The position numbers were made by a program, and so were the translations under genes. The notes below the pieces were generated by a model that worked only from the letters and a program-made list of their open reading frames with translations, did no database searches and had not been told where the DNA came from. Positions 8,657 through 17,632 of a stretch of 64,000 nt of DNA are shown here, piece by piece. Within the stretch, counting starts at the first letter, position 1. Each line of letters opens with the position of its first letter. This DNA is from CAZBSE01 sp964578625 (GTDB taxonomy: Bacteria; Actinomycetota; Humimicrobiia; Humimicrobiales; Humimicrobiaceae): positions 20,068-84,067 of the forward strand of contig CAZODQ010000005.1 of assembly GCA_964578625.1 (NCBI GenBank), read 5' to 3'.

Positions 8657-10561
8657 TTGAAAAAATCAAGTTATGATGCTAAGGATATAACAGTTTTGGA
8701 AGGGCTCTCCGCAGTAAGAAAGAGACCAAGTATGTACATAGGTTCAACGGGGTCCAGGGGCCTGCACCATCTCATATATGAGGTTATAGATAACAGCATT
8801 GATGAAGCAATGGCCGGGTTCTGTGATAATGTGCTGGTTATATTAAATAAAGATAATTCGGTCACTGAGGTAGATAATGGAAGAGGGATACCTGTAAAGA
8901 AGGTTTCAAAATTTAATAAACCTGCAGTGGAAATAGTGCTTACCAAGCTGCATGCCGGTGGTAAATTCGGCGGAGAAGGATATAAAGTATCAGGAGGACT
9001 TCACGGCGTAGGGGTTTCCGTAGTAAATGCCTTGTCGGAAAAATTAAATGTTGAAGTAAGAAGAGACGGTTATATTTACAAGCAGGATTACAAACGGGGG
9101 AAACCAATAAACGAACTTGCGAAGGGTGAAAAGACTTCTTCTCACGGTACGGCGATTACATTTTACCCTGACAGGGAAATATTCGAGGATATAGATTATA
9201 AGTTCGAGATACTGGCAAGCAGGATGAAGGAGATGGCTTTTCTTAACAAAGGATTAAAGATCAGCCTGCTGGATAAAAGAGGGGAATCTGAAAAGAAAGA
9301 GATATATCAGTATGACGGCGGAATAGTTGATTTTGTGAAATATTTATGCGAAAAAAAGGATATCCTGCATAAAAAACCTATATATATAAAAAACGAAGTA
9401 GGAAGCCATGAACTAGAAATAGCGATGCAGTATACCACAGGTTACTCGGAGAGTATCTTTTCATTTGCAAACAATATAAATACTACGGAAGGCGGGACTC
9501 ACCTCAGCGGTTTTAAGGGAGCTATAACAAGGACAATAAACGACTATGCACGCAGCAACAATATACTTAAGGAAAAAGATGAAAATTTCCTGGGAGAAGA
9601 TATTAGGGAGGGTCTTACTGCAATTATCAGTGTCAAACTAAAGGACCCGCAGTTTGAAGGACAGACCAAGACCAAACTGGGAAACAGCGAGATCAAGGGT
9701 TTCGTTGAATCAACGGTAAATTCGAAGCTTTCCGAATTCCTTGGAGAGAACCCTGCTGTCGGCAGGATAATAGTGGGTAAATGTATGGATTCTGCAAGGG
9801 CAAGAGCTGCTGCAAAGAAAGCAAAAGACCTGACCAGGAAAAAATCTCTGCTGGAGGGCGGCTCGCTTCCCGGCAAGCTTTCAGATTGTTCTATAAGCGA
9901 CCCAAAATATTGTGAGCTGTTTTTGGTAGAAGGGGATTCTGCAGGAGGCAGTGCAAAGCAGGCAAGGGACAGGAGGTTTCAGGCAATACTGCCTCTAAAG
10001 GGCAAGATTTTAAATGTTGAAAAGGCAAGGTTAAGTAAGATATTAAGCAGTGAAGAGATTCAGGCCATGATTACTGCAATGGGTGCCGGAATCGATGAAG
10101 ATTTTAACATTGAAAATGCCAGGTACCATAAAGTGATAATTATGACAGATGCTGATGTAGACGGAGCCCATATAAGGACATTGATCCTAACTTTCCTTTA
10201 CAGATATATGCCAAAATTAATAGAAACCGGATATGTTTATATAGCCCAGCCGCCGCTTTACCAGGTCAAGGATGGCAAAGAAGTCTCTTATGCGTATAGT
10301 GACAAGGAACTGGATAGTATAAAAAAGAAATATAAAGATAAAAAAATAGCCGTGCAGCAGTATAAAGGTCTGGGTGAAATGGATCCGGAGCAGCTGTGGG
10401 AGACAACTATGAATCCGGAAGCGAGGACACTTCTTAAAGTTGAAATCGAAGATGCATTGATTGCAGATGATGTTTTTTCTACTTTAATGGGAAGCAAGGT
10501 AGAGCCGAGGAGAGAATTTATTGAAAAGAACGCCAAGGGTGTATCATTCATAGATATTTAG
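8657..10561 (+). CDS. gyrB: DNA gyrase subunit B
   Basis: 634 aa, standard length for the short (non-proteobacterial) GyrB. The GHKL ATPase part begins LEGLSAVRKRPSMYIGSTG and contains DNGRGIPV and GLHGVGVSVVNALS. The TOPRIM part has EGDSAGGSAKQARDR, then PLKGKILNVEKA and the DADVDG metal site. The start is TTG 8657, chosen because AAGAGGAG (8643-8650) lies 6 nt upstream. Together with GyrA it introduces negative supercoils using ATP. gyrA follows after 12 nt. Confidence 0.97.
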   Translation: MKKSSYDAKDITVLEGLSAVRKRPSMYIGSTGSRGLHHLIYEVIDNSIDEAMAGFCDNVLVILNKDNSVTEVDNGRGIPVKKVSKFNKPAVEIVLTKLHAGGKFGGEGYKVSGGLHGVGVSVVNALSEKLNVEVRRDGYIYKQDYKRGKPINELAKGEKTSSHGTAITFYPDREIFEDIDYKFEILASRMKEMAFLNKGLKISLLDKRGESEKKEIYQYDGGIVDFVKYLCEKKDILHKKPIYIKNEVGSHELEIAMQYTTGYSESIFSFANNINTTEGGTHLSGFKGAITRTINDYARSNNILKEKDENFLGEDIREGLTAIISVKLKDPQFEGQTKTKLGNSEIKGFVESTVNSKLSEFLGENPAVGRIIVGKCMDSARARAAAKKAKDLTRKKSLLEGGSLPGKLSDCSISDPKYCELFLVEGDSAGGSAKQARDRRFQAILPLKGKILNVEKARLSKILSSEEIQAMITAMGAGIDEDFNIENARYHKVIIMTDADVDGAHIRTLILTFLYRYMPKLIETGYVYIAQPPLYQVKDGKEVSYAYSDKELDSIKKKYKDKKIAVQQYKGLGEMDPEQLWETTMNPEARTLLKVEIEDALIADDVFSTLMGSKVEPRREFIEKNAKGVSFIDI

Positions 10562-10573
10562 TCGGGAGCATAA

Positions 10574-13006
10574 TTGGTATTTGAACTTAGGGGTAAAATA
10601 AAAAATATTGAAATTGAATCGGAAATGCAGGATTCCTACCTGAGTTATGCGATGAGTGTAATTATAGGCAGGGCCCTGCCGGATGTAAAAGATGGCCTAA
10701 AGCCGGTTCACAGGAGAATATTATATGCCATGCATGATATGGGCATAAGATCCAATACACCCCATAAGAAATGTGCCCGAATTGTAGGAGAGGTACTTGG
10801 AAAATATCATCCCCACGGTGATACTGCGGTTTATGATGCTCTGGTACGAATGGCTCAGGATTTTTCCCAGCGTTATATTCTAATTGACGGACATGGAAAT
10901 TTTGGTTCTGTTGATGGTGATAGAGCCGCAGCTATGAGATATACTGAGGCCAGGCTTTCTTCGATTGCTGAAGAACTTCTGGTGGATATTGACAAGGATA
11001 CAATAGAATTTGTGGATAATTTTGACAGTTCTCTAAAAGAACCGGAAAGGCTTCCTTCAAAATTTCCGAATCTTTTGGTAAATGGTTCCTCCGGTATTGC
11101 TGTGGGTATGGCTACTAATATCCCGCCTCATAATTTAGGGGAAATAATAGATGGGGTCGTTTATTATATAGATAATCCAAAAGCTTCAGCTAAGGACCTG
11201 ATGAGAAAGATCAAGGGTCCGGATTTCCCTACAGGCGGAATTGTAATGGGAATCGGGGGAATAAAGGAAGCATATGAGACCGGCAGGGGGCGTATAATTG
11301 TAAGGGGCAGAGTGCATCAGGAACAGCCCAGGAAAGGAAGAACCCAGATAATAATAACTGAACTCCCATATCAGGTGAATAAATCAAGATTTATAGAAAA
11401 AATCGCTGAACTGGTCAGAGCTAAAAGGATAGAAGGTATCAGCGACCTGCGGGATGAATCAGACAAGAGCGGGATGAGAGTAGTTATAGAGCTCAAAAGA
11501 GATTCAGTTCCTAGTGTGATTATTAATTCTCTATATAAAAATACTCAGCTTGAGGATACCTTCGGAATAATTATGCTGGCTCTGGTTGACGGTGTACCAA
11601 AGACTCTGAATTTACCGTGTTTGGTTGGAGAATATACCAAACATAGATTTGATGTGGTAGTTAAGAGAACCAAATATGAATTAAAGAAGGCCGAGGAACG
11701 CGAGCATATTCTAAAAGGTCTTTTAATAGCTCTGGATAACCTGGATGAGGTAATAAAGACTATAAAATCTTCCAAGGATGTTCCCACTGCAAGGAAGAGA
11801 CTGGTTAAGGATTTTAAACTTACTGTAATACAGGCTCAAGCCATACTGGATTTAAAATTGCAGAGGCTGACTGGACTGGAAAGGGATAAGATAAAATTAG
11901 AACATAAACAATTGATTGAAAGAATAAAGGAACTGAAGAAACTTCTCAGTAGTGATAAGTTGATATACGGAGTGGTAAAAGATGAACTGTCTGAGATCAA
12001 GAAGAAATACAGTGATGATAGAAGAACGGATATAACTACTGATGTTTCTGATATTGAGATAGAGGATCTGATACCTGAGGAGGAAAATGTGATATCCATA
12101 TCTCACTCTGGTTATATAAAAAGAGTGCCCGTGACTACTTATAGAAAACAGGGAAGGGGCGGAAGAGGAGTAACCGGTACCAATCTGAAAGAAGATGATT
12201 TTGTCAAACACCTGTTTATAGCATCAACACATCACTATATAATGTTTTTCTCAAATCTGGGGAAGGTGTATAGATTAAAAGTCCATCAGATCCCTCCAGG
12301 AAGCAGAATGTCTAAAGGCAAGGCAATTATAAATCTGCTTCCCTTTATATCCGGAGAGACGGTAGCAGCTATAATAGCGGTCAGAGATTATGGGGATGAT
12401 AAATATCTAATTATGGCCACAAAAAAAGGAATGATCAAAAAAACACCTATCGAAGCTTATGATACTTCCAGAAGGGACGGGATTATAGCGATGACTATAA
12501 AAGAGGGAGATAAATTGATAGGAGTAGAGAAATCCAACGGCAGTGATGAGGTTATAATAGTTTCAAGAAATGCTCAGGCTATAAGATTCAGTGAAAAAGA
12601 CTGCAGACCAATGGGAAGGACTTCACAGGGTGTGAAGGGAATGAGGCTTTCAAAGGGTGATGAAGTACTCTCTATGATGGTTGCAAGAGAGCTTGAAGGA
12701 GACCTCTTTGTCCTTACCGAGAACGGCTATGGGAAAAGGACTCAGCTGTCGGAGTATAAGACGCAAAAAAGAAGCGGGCTCGGTGTAAGGACCTTGAAAA
12801 TAACTGAAAAGAAAGGAAAGGTAGCCGGGGCTGGTATAATTAAGGATGAGCATGATGTTATGATCATTTCCAATAAGGGGGTACTTATAAGGATTCCCGC
12901 CAGATCGATATCAAGAATTGGAAGATCAACTCAGGGAGTTAAAGTAATAAATTTGGGAGAAGAAGCTAAAGTAGCTTCTTATTCAATAGTTACATCAGAA
13001 AGCTAG
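10574..13006 (+). CDS. gyrA: DNA gyrase subunit A
   Basis: 810 aa. The breakage-reunion domain carries the catalytic Tyr123 (RYTEARLS); in the quinolone-determining stretch HPHGDTAVYD the residue matching E. coli Ser83 is Thr84 and the Asp87 equivalent is Asp88. The C-terminal beta-pinwheel holds the GyrA box as QGRGGRG, which separates GyrA from ParC. The start is TTG 10574 with GGGAG at 10563-10567 as ribosome-binding site. Downstream, DUF4870 and DUF3566 genes and two tRNAs complete the actinobacterial gyrase block. Confidence 0.97.
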   Translation: MVFELRGKIKNIEIESEMQDSYLSYAMSVIIGRALPDVKDGLKPVHRRILYAMHDMGIRSNTPHKKCARIVGEVLGKYHPHGDTAVYDALVRMAQDFSQRYILIDGHGNFGSVDGDRAAAMRYTEARLSSIAEELLVDIDKDTIEFVDNFDSSLKEPERLPSKFPNLLVNGSSGIAVGMATNIPPHNLGEIIDGVVYYIDNPKASAKDLMRKIKGPDFPTGGIVMGIGGIKEAYETGRGRIIVRGRVHQEQPRKGRTQIIITELPYQVNKSRFIEKIAELVRAKRIEGISDLRDESDKSGMRVVIELKRDSVPSVIINSLYKNTQLEDTFGIIMLALVDGVPKTLNLPCLVGEYTKHRFDVVVKRTKYELKKAEEREHILKGLLIALDNLDEVIKTIKSSKDVPTARKRLVKDFKLTVIQAQAILDLKLQRLTGLERDKIKLEHKQLIERIKELKKLLSSDKLIYGVVKDELSEIKKKYSDDRRTDITTDVSDIEIEDLIPEEENVISISHSGYIKRVPVTTYRKQGRGGRGVTGTNLKEDDFVKHLFIASTHHYIMFFSNLGKVYRLKVHQIPPGSRMSKGKAIINLLPFISGETVAAIIAVRDYGDDKYLIMATKKGMIKKTPIEAYDTSRRDGIIAMTIKEGDKLIGVEKSNGSDEVIIVSRNAQAIRFSEKDCRPMGRTSQGVKGMRLSKGDEVLSMMVARELEGDLFVLTENGYGKRTQLSEYKTQKRSGLGVRTLKITEKKGKVAGAGIIKDEHDVMIISNKGVLIRIPARSISRIGRSTQGVKVINLGEEAKVASYSIVTSES

Positions 13007-13133
13007 TAAAATGATTTAATTTAATTTATTTTCTAAATCTGATATTATATTTAAAAATAGAGATCTTTTGATATGATCAGTAAATTGTCCTTTGTAATAT
13101 TAATAAAATGTCAATAAGAGGAGGTAGGATAAA

Positions 13134-13523
13134 ATGGCTGTAAAGAAAGCAGAGATTGACTCTGATTGCAGTAAAAAGAGTTCGACAGGCATGGATTCGA
13201 AAGTTGCTGTACTTCTTGCGTATCTTTTCGGATGGATCGGTGGATTGGTATTCTGGCTCATTGAAAAAGAAAACAAATTCGTAAAATGGAATGCACTTCA
13301 ATCTTTAATTCTTGGTATTCTTGAGGTAGCATTGATATTAGTAGTTTCAGTTCTTTTAGGGCTTATTCCTTTCATTGGTTGGTTTTTCTTTTCCTGGCTT
13401 GGCTGGCTACTGGCAGGGGTTTGCTTTGTACTCGGTATTGTCGCAATTGTTATGGGATTCCAGTGCAATACTTTCAGAATACCCGGTGTCTGCAAATTAA
13501 CTGATAAATATTTCAAGATGTAA
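13134..13523 (+). CDS. DUF4870-like small membrane protein
   Basis: 129 aa. After a polar N-terminus of about 20 residues, the segment AVLLAYLFGWIGGLVFWLIEKENKFVKWNALQS is characteristic of DUF4870 proteins; three or four hydrophobic segments follow, ending with a Cys-containing tail. A strong ribosome-binding site (AAGAGGAGG, 13116-13124) precedes ATG 13134. No enzymatic function is known for the family; they are predicted integral membrane proteins. It sits between gyrA and the DUF3566 gene but has its own 127-bp upstream gap. Confidence 0.8.
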   Translation: MAVKKAEIDSDCSKKSSTGMDSKVAVLLAYLFGWIGGLVFWLIEKENKFVKWNALQSLILGILEVALILVVSVLLGLIPFIGWFFFSWLGWLLAGVCFVLGIVAIVMGFQCNTFRIPGVCKLTDKYFKM

Positions 13524-13627
13524 TAAATATGTATTGCTGAATCAGAGGTTGTAAATTTTTATGCCACAAGAATAGAAATAGAATATGATTTTAAATAGTT
13601 TATAGCTTATATATTCAAGGAGAAAAT

Positions 13628-14029
13628 ATGGATGTTGAAAGGAAAGTCTTAAGAAGTGTAAGCGAATTTTCAATGTTTAAGTATCTACTGGTTTTCTATT
13701 TAATATTTTTTATCTTATCTGTTATTATAATGGGAATATTAGGACTAATTGCCTGGTTAGGTCTTTCTTCCTTCGGCCTTGATATAAATGAGATTTTAGC
13801 AACTTATGGTCTAGGTTACCTCAGTTCATATAATTTTAATTTACTGGGCAGCGGAGTCATAACTATTATTATATTGATTGCCAGCGGACTTTTTGCATCG
13901 GTATTTTATGCTGCTGTCGGGACTTTGGCTGTATGGATAATGAACGTTATTTTAAGGATTGTTGGTGGAATAGAACTGAGATTTTTTATGAAAAAAGAAA
14001 AAGAGATAAGTCCTAAGGAATCAAAGTAG
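13628..14029 (+). CDS. DUF3566-like membrane protein of the gyrase locus
   Basis: 133 aa with two long hydrophobic segments (about residues 17-50 and 75-115) and a charged C-terminus. Pattern and position (downstream of gyrA, upstream of tRNA-Ile and tRNA-Ala) match the actinobacterial DUF3566 family (Rv0007 in M. tuberculosis), known as a membrane protein of unknown function. AAGGAG at about 13617-13622 precedes ATG 13628. The family call rests on synteny plus the general residue pattern RS..EFSMFKYL...; sequence similarity alone would be moderate. Confidence 0.72.
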   Translation: MDVERKVLRSVSEFSMFKYLLVFYLIFFILSVIIMGILGLIAWLGLSSFGLDINEILATYGLGYLSSYNFNLLGSGVITIIILIASGLFASVFYAAVGTLAVWIMNVILRIVGGIELRFFMKKEKEISPKESK

Positions 14030-14082
14030 GTACATTACTTTTTTAAAATCAATTTAAAGTTCTATACTGCTGTGGTTTTGCC

Positions 14083-14111
14083 TTGACAAAAATATATTAA
14101 ATTGTTATTTT
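14083..14111 (+). promoter_or_regulatory. Promoter of the tRNA-Ile/tRNA-Ala pair
   Basis: TTGACA (14083-14088) is a consensus -35; 17 nt later TATTTT (14106-14111) fits a -10 in 4 of 6 positions. The predicted start lies about 15 nt before the first tRNA base, suiting a stable RNA transcription unit. Confidence 0.6.
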
Positions 14112-14134
14112 GACCTCTGTTAAAAATTCGGACA

Positions 14135-14211
14135 GGGCCTATAGCTCAGTTGGTTAGAGCGCATCCCTGATAAGGATGAGGCCTCTGGTTCGAGTCCAGA
14201 TAGGCCCACCA
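14135..14211 (+). tRNA. tRNA-Ile(GAT)
   Basis: 77 nt with encoded CCA. The acceptor GGGCCTA pairs with TAGGCCC, the anticodon stem CATCC/GGATG encloses CTGATAA (anticodon GAT), and the T-loop GGTTCGAGTCC is canonical. It is followed 16 nt later by tRNA-Ala, the conserved actinobacterial pair after gyrA. Confidence 0.97.
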
Positions 14212-14227
14212 GTTTTTCACTTCTTGT

Positions 14228-14303
14228 GGGGGTGTAGCTCAGTTGGGAGAGCGCCTGCCTTGCAAGCAGGAGGTCAGCGGTTCGATCCCGCTCATCTCCA
14301 CCA
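14228..14303 (+). tRNA. tRNA-Ala(TGC)
   Basis: 76 nt with encoded CCA. The anticodon stem CCTGC/GCAGG encloses CTTGCAA (anticodon TGC). The acceptor GGGGGTG pairs with CATCTCC through two G-U wobbles. The T-loop GGTTCGATCCC is canonical. Probably co-transcribed with tRNA-Ile. Confidence 0.96.
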
Positions 14304-14384
14304 TAAGTATTTTAAAATTAGCAGACTTTTTTATTACCCCTTTATTTATATAGTATAAATTAAATGGTATAAGCTTAAATTCCC

Positions 14385-14801
14385 TTAAGACTCTTTTTTC
14401 TGCTGCCGGAGCATATCTTTCAAGGTGATTGACTTAAAAACATCATAAAATTGTTTACTTGCTTTTTCCCATATTTTTCGTGCTACACAGTTTTTAGACC
14501 TATAACATATTTCAGGGCTCTTGATGCATTCGGCAATATCCAGTGACCCCTCTACAGCTGTTAGAATCTCACTTAATTTTATTTTTTCAGGAGGTCTTGC
14601 AAGAAAATATCCCCCGTGTGAACCACGGGTGGATTTGATAAGACCTGCAATTTTTAGAGGTATTATCAACTGCCCTAAATATTTTAAAGATATATCCTGT
14701 GAGATGCTGATATCTTTTAAGAGTACTGGACCGGTATTATACCTCAATGAAAGCTCTAACATCAATCTGGTGCTGTATCTTCCTCTTGTAGAAAGTTTCA
14801 T
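14385..14801 (-). CDS. Rrf2-family transcriptional regulator (IscR/NsrR-like, three Cys)
   Basis: 138 aa. It has the family start MKLSTRGRYSTRLMLELS, a winged helix with ISQDISLKYLGQLI as recognition region and a wing around STRGSHGGYFLARP. Three cysteines (C92, C99, C105) sit where IscR, NsrR and RsrR bind a [2Fe-2S] or [4Fe-4S] cluster, so it is probably a redox or Fe-S sensor. No isc or suf genes lie in the window; the closest neighbours are the tRNAs and a divergent unknown membrane protein. The target is not visible. Confidence 0.9.
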   Translation of the reverse strand: MKLSTRGRYSTRLMLELSLRYNTGPVLLKDISISQDISLKYLGQLIIPLKIAGLIKSTRGSHGGYFLARPPEKIKLSEILTAVEGSLDIAECIKSPEICYRSKNCVARKIWEKASKQFYDVFKSITLKDMLRQQKKES

Positions 14802-14947
14802 ATCAGGATCTAATTTTAATTCTTATTATTACTATTATATTAATAGAATTACTTTTCTTTGTAAAATTTTAATTATATATAACAAGTATACGGGTGTTGT
14901 AATTTTTGTTAGAATGTTTAAATATTGACAGGGGAGATTAAAAGACA

Positions 14948-15433
14948 ATGGCTAATATGTGGCTTGAGATATTTTTAGGTAAGGTAGGGAAATATATTAT
15001 TATCTTTCTCACCAGGTATTATTATTTTATTATCCCGTTCATAATAGCGTATGGGATTTTTATGGCTTTATCTTCGTATAATTTTAAGAGAATTGAAAAA
15101 ATAGTTGACCGGGAAATATTAAATCAGTCTAAAAAGATATTGAAAGAAGTTCCGGATATCAATTACGTAGATCTGGTTGACAGAATAGAAATTCCCTGGA
15201 AAAAGATTGTAAAGACTTATTCTTTTTTACCATATATATCACTGGAATCAGGTTTGTGGGTAAGGAAGATAGATGCGGTATTGATAAGGGATACTATCAT
15301 GCAGGATGAAAAAAAAATAAGACTAGTCCTTGAAAGAAATGGTATTTACAATTTCCAGGAGAAATCAATAGAACCGAGAAATCTGTATATAGAAAATATC
15401 CACAGGATCACCAGAAGAAAAGATTTTAAGTGA
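14948..15433 (+). CDS. Unknown membrane-anchored protein
   Basis: 161 aa, not recognised. Residues about 14-50 are strongly hydrophobic (two adjacent segments with several Tyr/Phe), followed by a charged, helix-rich soluble part to the C-terminus. A ribosome-binding site (AGGGGAG region at about 14931-14937) precedes ATG 14948. It is divergent from the Rrf2 gene across 146 bp and convergent with the GatC-like gene, with stops almost touching (15433/15436). Confidence 0.6.
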   Translation: MANMWLEIFLGKVGKYIIIFLTRYYYFIIPFIIAYGIFMALSSYNFKRIEKIVDREILNQSKKILKEVPDINYVDLVDRIEIPWKKIVKTYSFLPYISLESGLWVRKIDAVLIRDTIMQDEKKIRLVLERNGIYNFQEKSIEPRNLYIENIHRITRRKDFK

Positions 15434-15435
15434 TT

Positions 15436-16737
15436 TTATGAGAACAGGTTAAATATAGGCTGTATGATTTTAAGTAAGATCCAGAAAAATATATTGGAAC
15501 TGCTGCTGATACCTGAAAGTCTTTTATAGCCATCAATTAATTCCATATCGTGTTTTAGAAAAAAATCGGTAAATAAATGTCCCATGTCGGTTGTTATCCA
15601 CAGGACTATTGGGATTATAATTACTGCTATAATGAAACTTCGGAATATGTCACCCCTTGATGGAATGATGATCCAAAGCAGTATAAAGGGGATTATTATA
15701 ATGTCAGCATTTGGGAGTACTGCATTTCCAGGAAGGACAGTCGAGATATAAACAGTCAGGGGGATAATAATGACCGATAAAACAATCACTGAAGGCTGGC
15801 CTACTAGAATTATAGGATCCAGGCCGATGTAAACTTCTCTTTTTGTTATTTTTCGCCTGATGAATTCTTTTATTCCATAAACTATAGGGACAAGACCCTT
15901 TAGAAGAATGTTTACTGTTCTGGGTAGAAGTATCATTATAATAGATAAAGATATACCGCTTGACAGGGCATACAAAACATTTGGACCCGGATTCGAAAAA
16001 AGGTTCTTGTATTTTGTGATAAGGCCGATTATAAATCCAAGAATAAAACCCATTATAATAGGTTCCGAGATAATCCCAAGCTTATACTGTATCTTTTCAT
16101 AAGAGATATGGATTCTTTTAATGAATGGGATCCTGTTGAAGATAATGTTGAAGAGATGTGAAACTGGTGCCCAGCAGATAGTATGAGCCTGAGGATTGGA
16201 AACACCTCTGAGCCCGAAATAACTCTCGGTATAGATTGTATAAATATCTGATAATACGAAAGTTACGACAGCGATTATTAATGCAATCAATATTCCAAAC
16301 CATTTTATTTCTGTGATATAAAATATGATCGAGCCTGTCAGCAGGAAACTCCAATAATTCCAGATATCTATATTTATAGTTCTTGTAAATCTCAGGGAAA
16401 GCATGACAATATTTAAAATAAAAACAGCTATTATTATCTGAAGGATTATAGGAGAGTTTAAAATAACGGCTTTGGTGACAAGCCAGCCTGCATCAATGAT
16501 CTCGAACTCCTTTGGGGAATTTACAAGTATAGTATTTATAATGGGTTCAAAGAAATTAACAAAAAGAGTGAGCAGTATTGAAACACCGGTCAGACCGATA
16601 AAAATAAATATACAGTTCTTTAGGTTATCGAGGGGTTTTCTGTCTGTAATCAGACTAATTATCAGTAATATTATGGGGATTATTATTACAGGTCCCAGTT
16701 CTATTATATATTCCAAAATTCTGTATGTGATGGGCAT
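15436..16737 (-). CDS. GatC-type PTS sugar permease (EIIC, galactitol family)
   Basis: 433 aa, very hydrophobic, about ten to twelve membrane segments. Diagnostic stretches for the EIIC-GAT family are GVSNPQAHTICWAPVSHLFN near the middle and LDPIILVGQPSVIVLS followed by LPGNAVLPNADI. The family moves hexitols or other sugars while EIIA and EIIB supply phosphate. No EIIA or EIIB, and no HPr or EI, is present nearby, so this is an orphan permease in the window; partners could be elsewhere. The substrate is unknown. Confidence 0.85.
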   Translation of the reverse strand: MPITYRILEYIIELGPVIIIPIILLIISLITDRKPLDNLKNCIFIFIGLTGVSILLTLFVNFFEPIINTILVNSPKEFEIIDAGWLVTKAVILNSPIILQIIIAVFILNIVMLSLRFTRTINIDIWNYWSFLLTGSIIFYITEIKWFGILIALIIAVVTFVLSDIYTIYTESYFGLRGVSNPQAHTICWAPVSHLFNIIFNRIPFIKRIHISYEKIQYKLGIISEPIIMGFILGFIIGLITKYKNLFSNPGPNVLYALSSGISLSIIMILLPRTVNILLKGLVPIVYGIKEFIRRKITKREVYIGLDPIILVGQPSVIVLSVIIIPLTVYISTVLPGNAVLPNADIIIIPFILLWIIIPSRGDIFRSFIIAVIIIPIVLWITTDMGHLFTDFFLKHDMELIDGYKRLSGISSSSNIFFWILLKIIQPIFNLFS

Positions 16738-16808
16738 AAAATAAAAGTTTTAAATTTTTAATGATGTTATATTATACTTACTATTTGGTATAAAAAAAAG
16801 GAACTGTT

Positions 16809-17471
16809 GTGAACGAATTAAATGTCAACATGCCTTCCGAAGCAGCACGGTATATCAATAAGAGCAGGGATAATTTTAAAAAACTATATGATCGGATGTT
16901 TGAAGCATTATCAGACAGAGATATAAATAGTATTTTAAATAACACAGTCTCCCGGCTCACGGGCAATAAAAAGATCAAGCTGTTCTTTTTTGAAAGGGAG
17001 GTTATAGTTGATTTAGATGAAAATAATATCTATTACTCCGGAAATAAGAAAGCGGGCATAGGAGAAGCTCTGGATAAATACTCATCTTCTCTTATTTTAC
17101 ATTATATGCTTAATGCGGATGGGACTCCGCTTACCGGTGAGTGGATATCTTACAGGGAACTGCCGGGAGGACTTTTTTACTGGAAGACAATTCCTGCAGT
17201 ACTGGAACCTCTGGTAAAAGAATATGGAAGTAATGGGGATAGATTTTTAAAAAAAGCATTTAAAATCGGCGGTGAAAAACATACCGGATTTAAGTTCGGC
17301 TCGGTAATACACCCCTTTAAAATGTTTCCTGTACTTATAATTCTTGATGAGAAGAGTGAGGAGTTTGAAGCAAGTGTTAGAATGTTGTTTGACGGAAGTG
17401 CTCCGTGCTATTTAAAGACCGATGTGGTCAAATTGATCATAATCTATATTGTAAATAAGCTCTTGAACTGA
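16809..17471 (+). CDS. DUF3786 protein
   Basis: 220 aa from GTG 16809 (AAAGGA just upstream). The core LILHYMLNADGTPLTGEWISYRELPGG with later lysine/glycine-rich FKIGGEKHTGFKFGS and LDEKSEEFEASVRMLFD fits DUF3786, found mainly in anaerobes with corrinoid or methyl-transfer metabolism; its function is not established. No corrinoid genes lie beside it here. It precedes the SorC regulator on the same strand but is separated by a promoter-bearing gap. Confidence 0.75.
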   Translation: MNELNVNMPSEAARYINKSRDNFKKLYDRMFEALSDRDINSILNNTVSRLTGNKKIKLFFFEREVIVDLDENNIYYSGNKKAGIGEALDKYSSSLILHYMLNADGTPLTGEWISYRELPGGLFYWKTIPAVLEPLVKEYGSNGDRFLKKAFKIGGEKHTGFKFGSVIHPFKMFPVLIILDEKSEEFEASVRMLFDGSAPCYLKTDVVKLIIIYIVNKLLN

Positions 17472-17575
17472 GGCAGATGATTTTAGTTTAAAAATTGCCT
17501 TTTAACTAAATATGAACATTAAAGAGGTGTCTGTTTAGTAAATCCACTGTACTTTTAAATTTTAATCTTTTCTTA

Positions 17576-17605
17576 TATAATAAGAAAATGTTCACTCTTT
17601 GAACA
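17576..17605 (+). promoter_or_regulatory. Promoter and palindromic operator of the SorC/dehydrogenase operon
   Basis: A perfect -10 TATAAT lies at 17576-17581. Directly after it is TGTTCACTCTTTGAACA (17589-17605): TGTTCA and TGAACA arms around 5 nt, a shape used by SorC/DeoR-type regulators. A half site TGAACA occurs at 17513-17518. The palindrome covers the expected transcription start of the downstream regulator gene, so autoregulation of the whole operon is likely (inference). Confidence 0.6.
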
Positions 17606-17632
17606 ATTGTGCAAAATTTGGATTAATAAAAT

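Noticed and set aside
14176..14358. Open frame of 60 codons on the + strand
   Set aside because: It runs through tRNA-Ile and tRNA-Ala and has no coding character.
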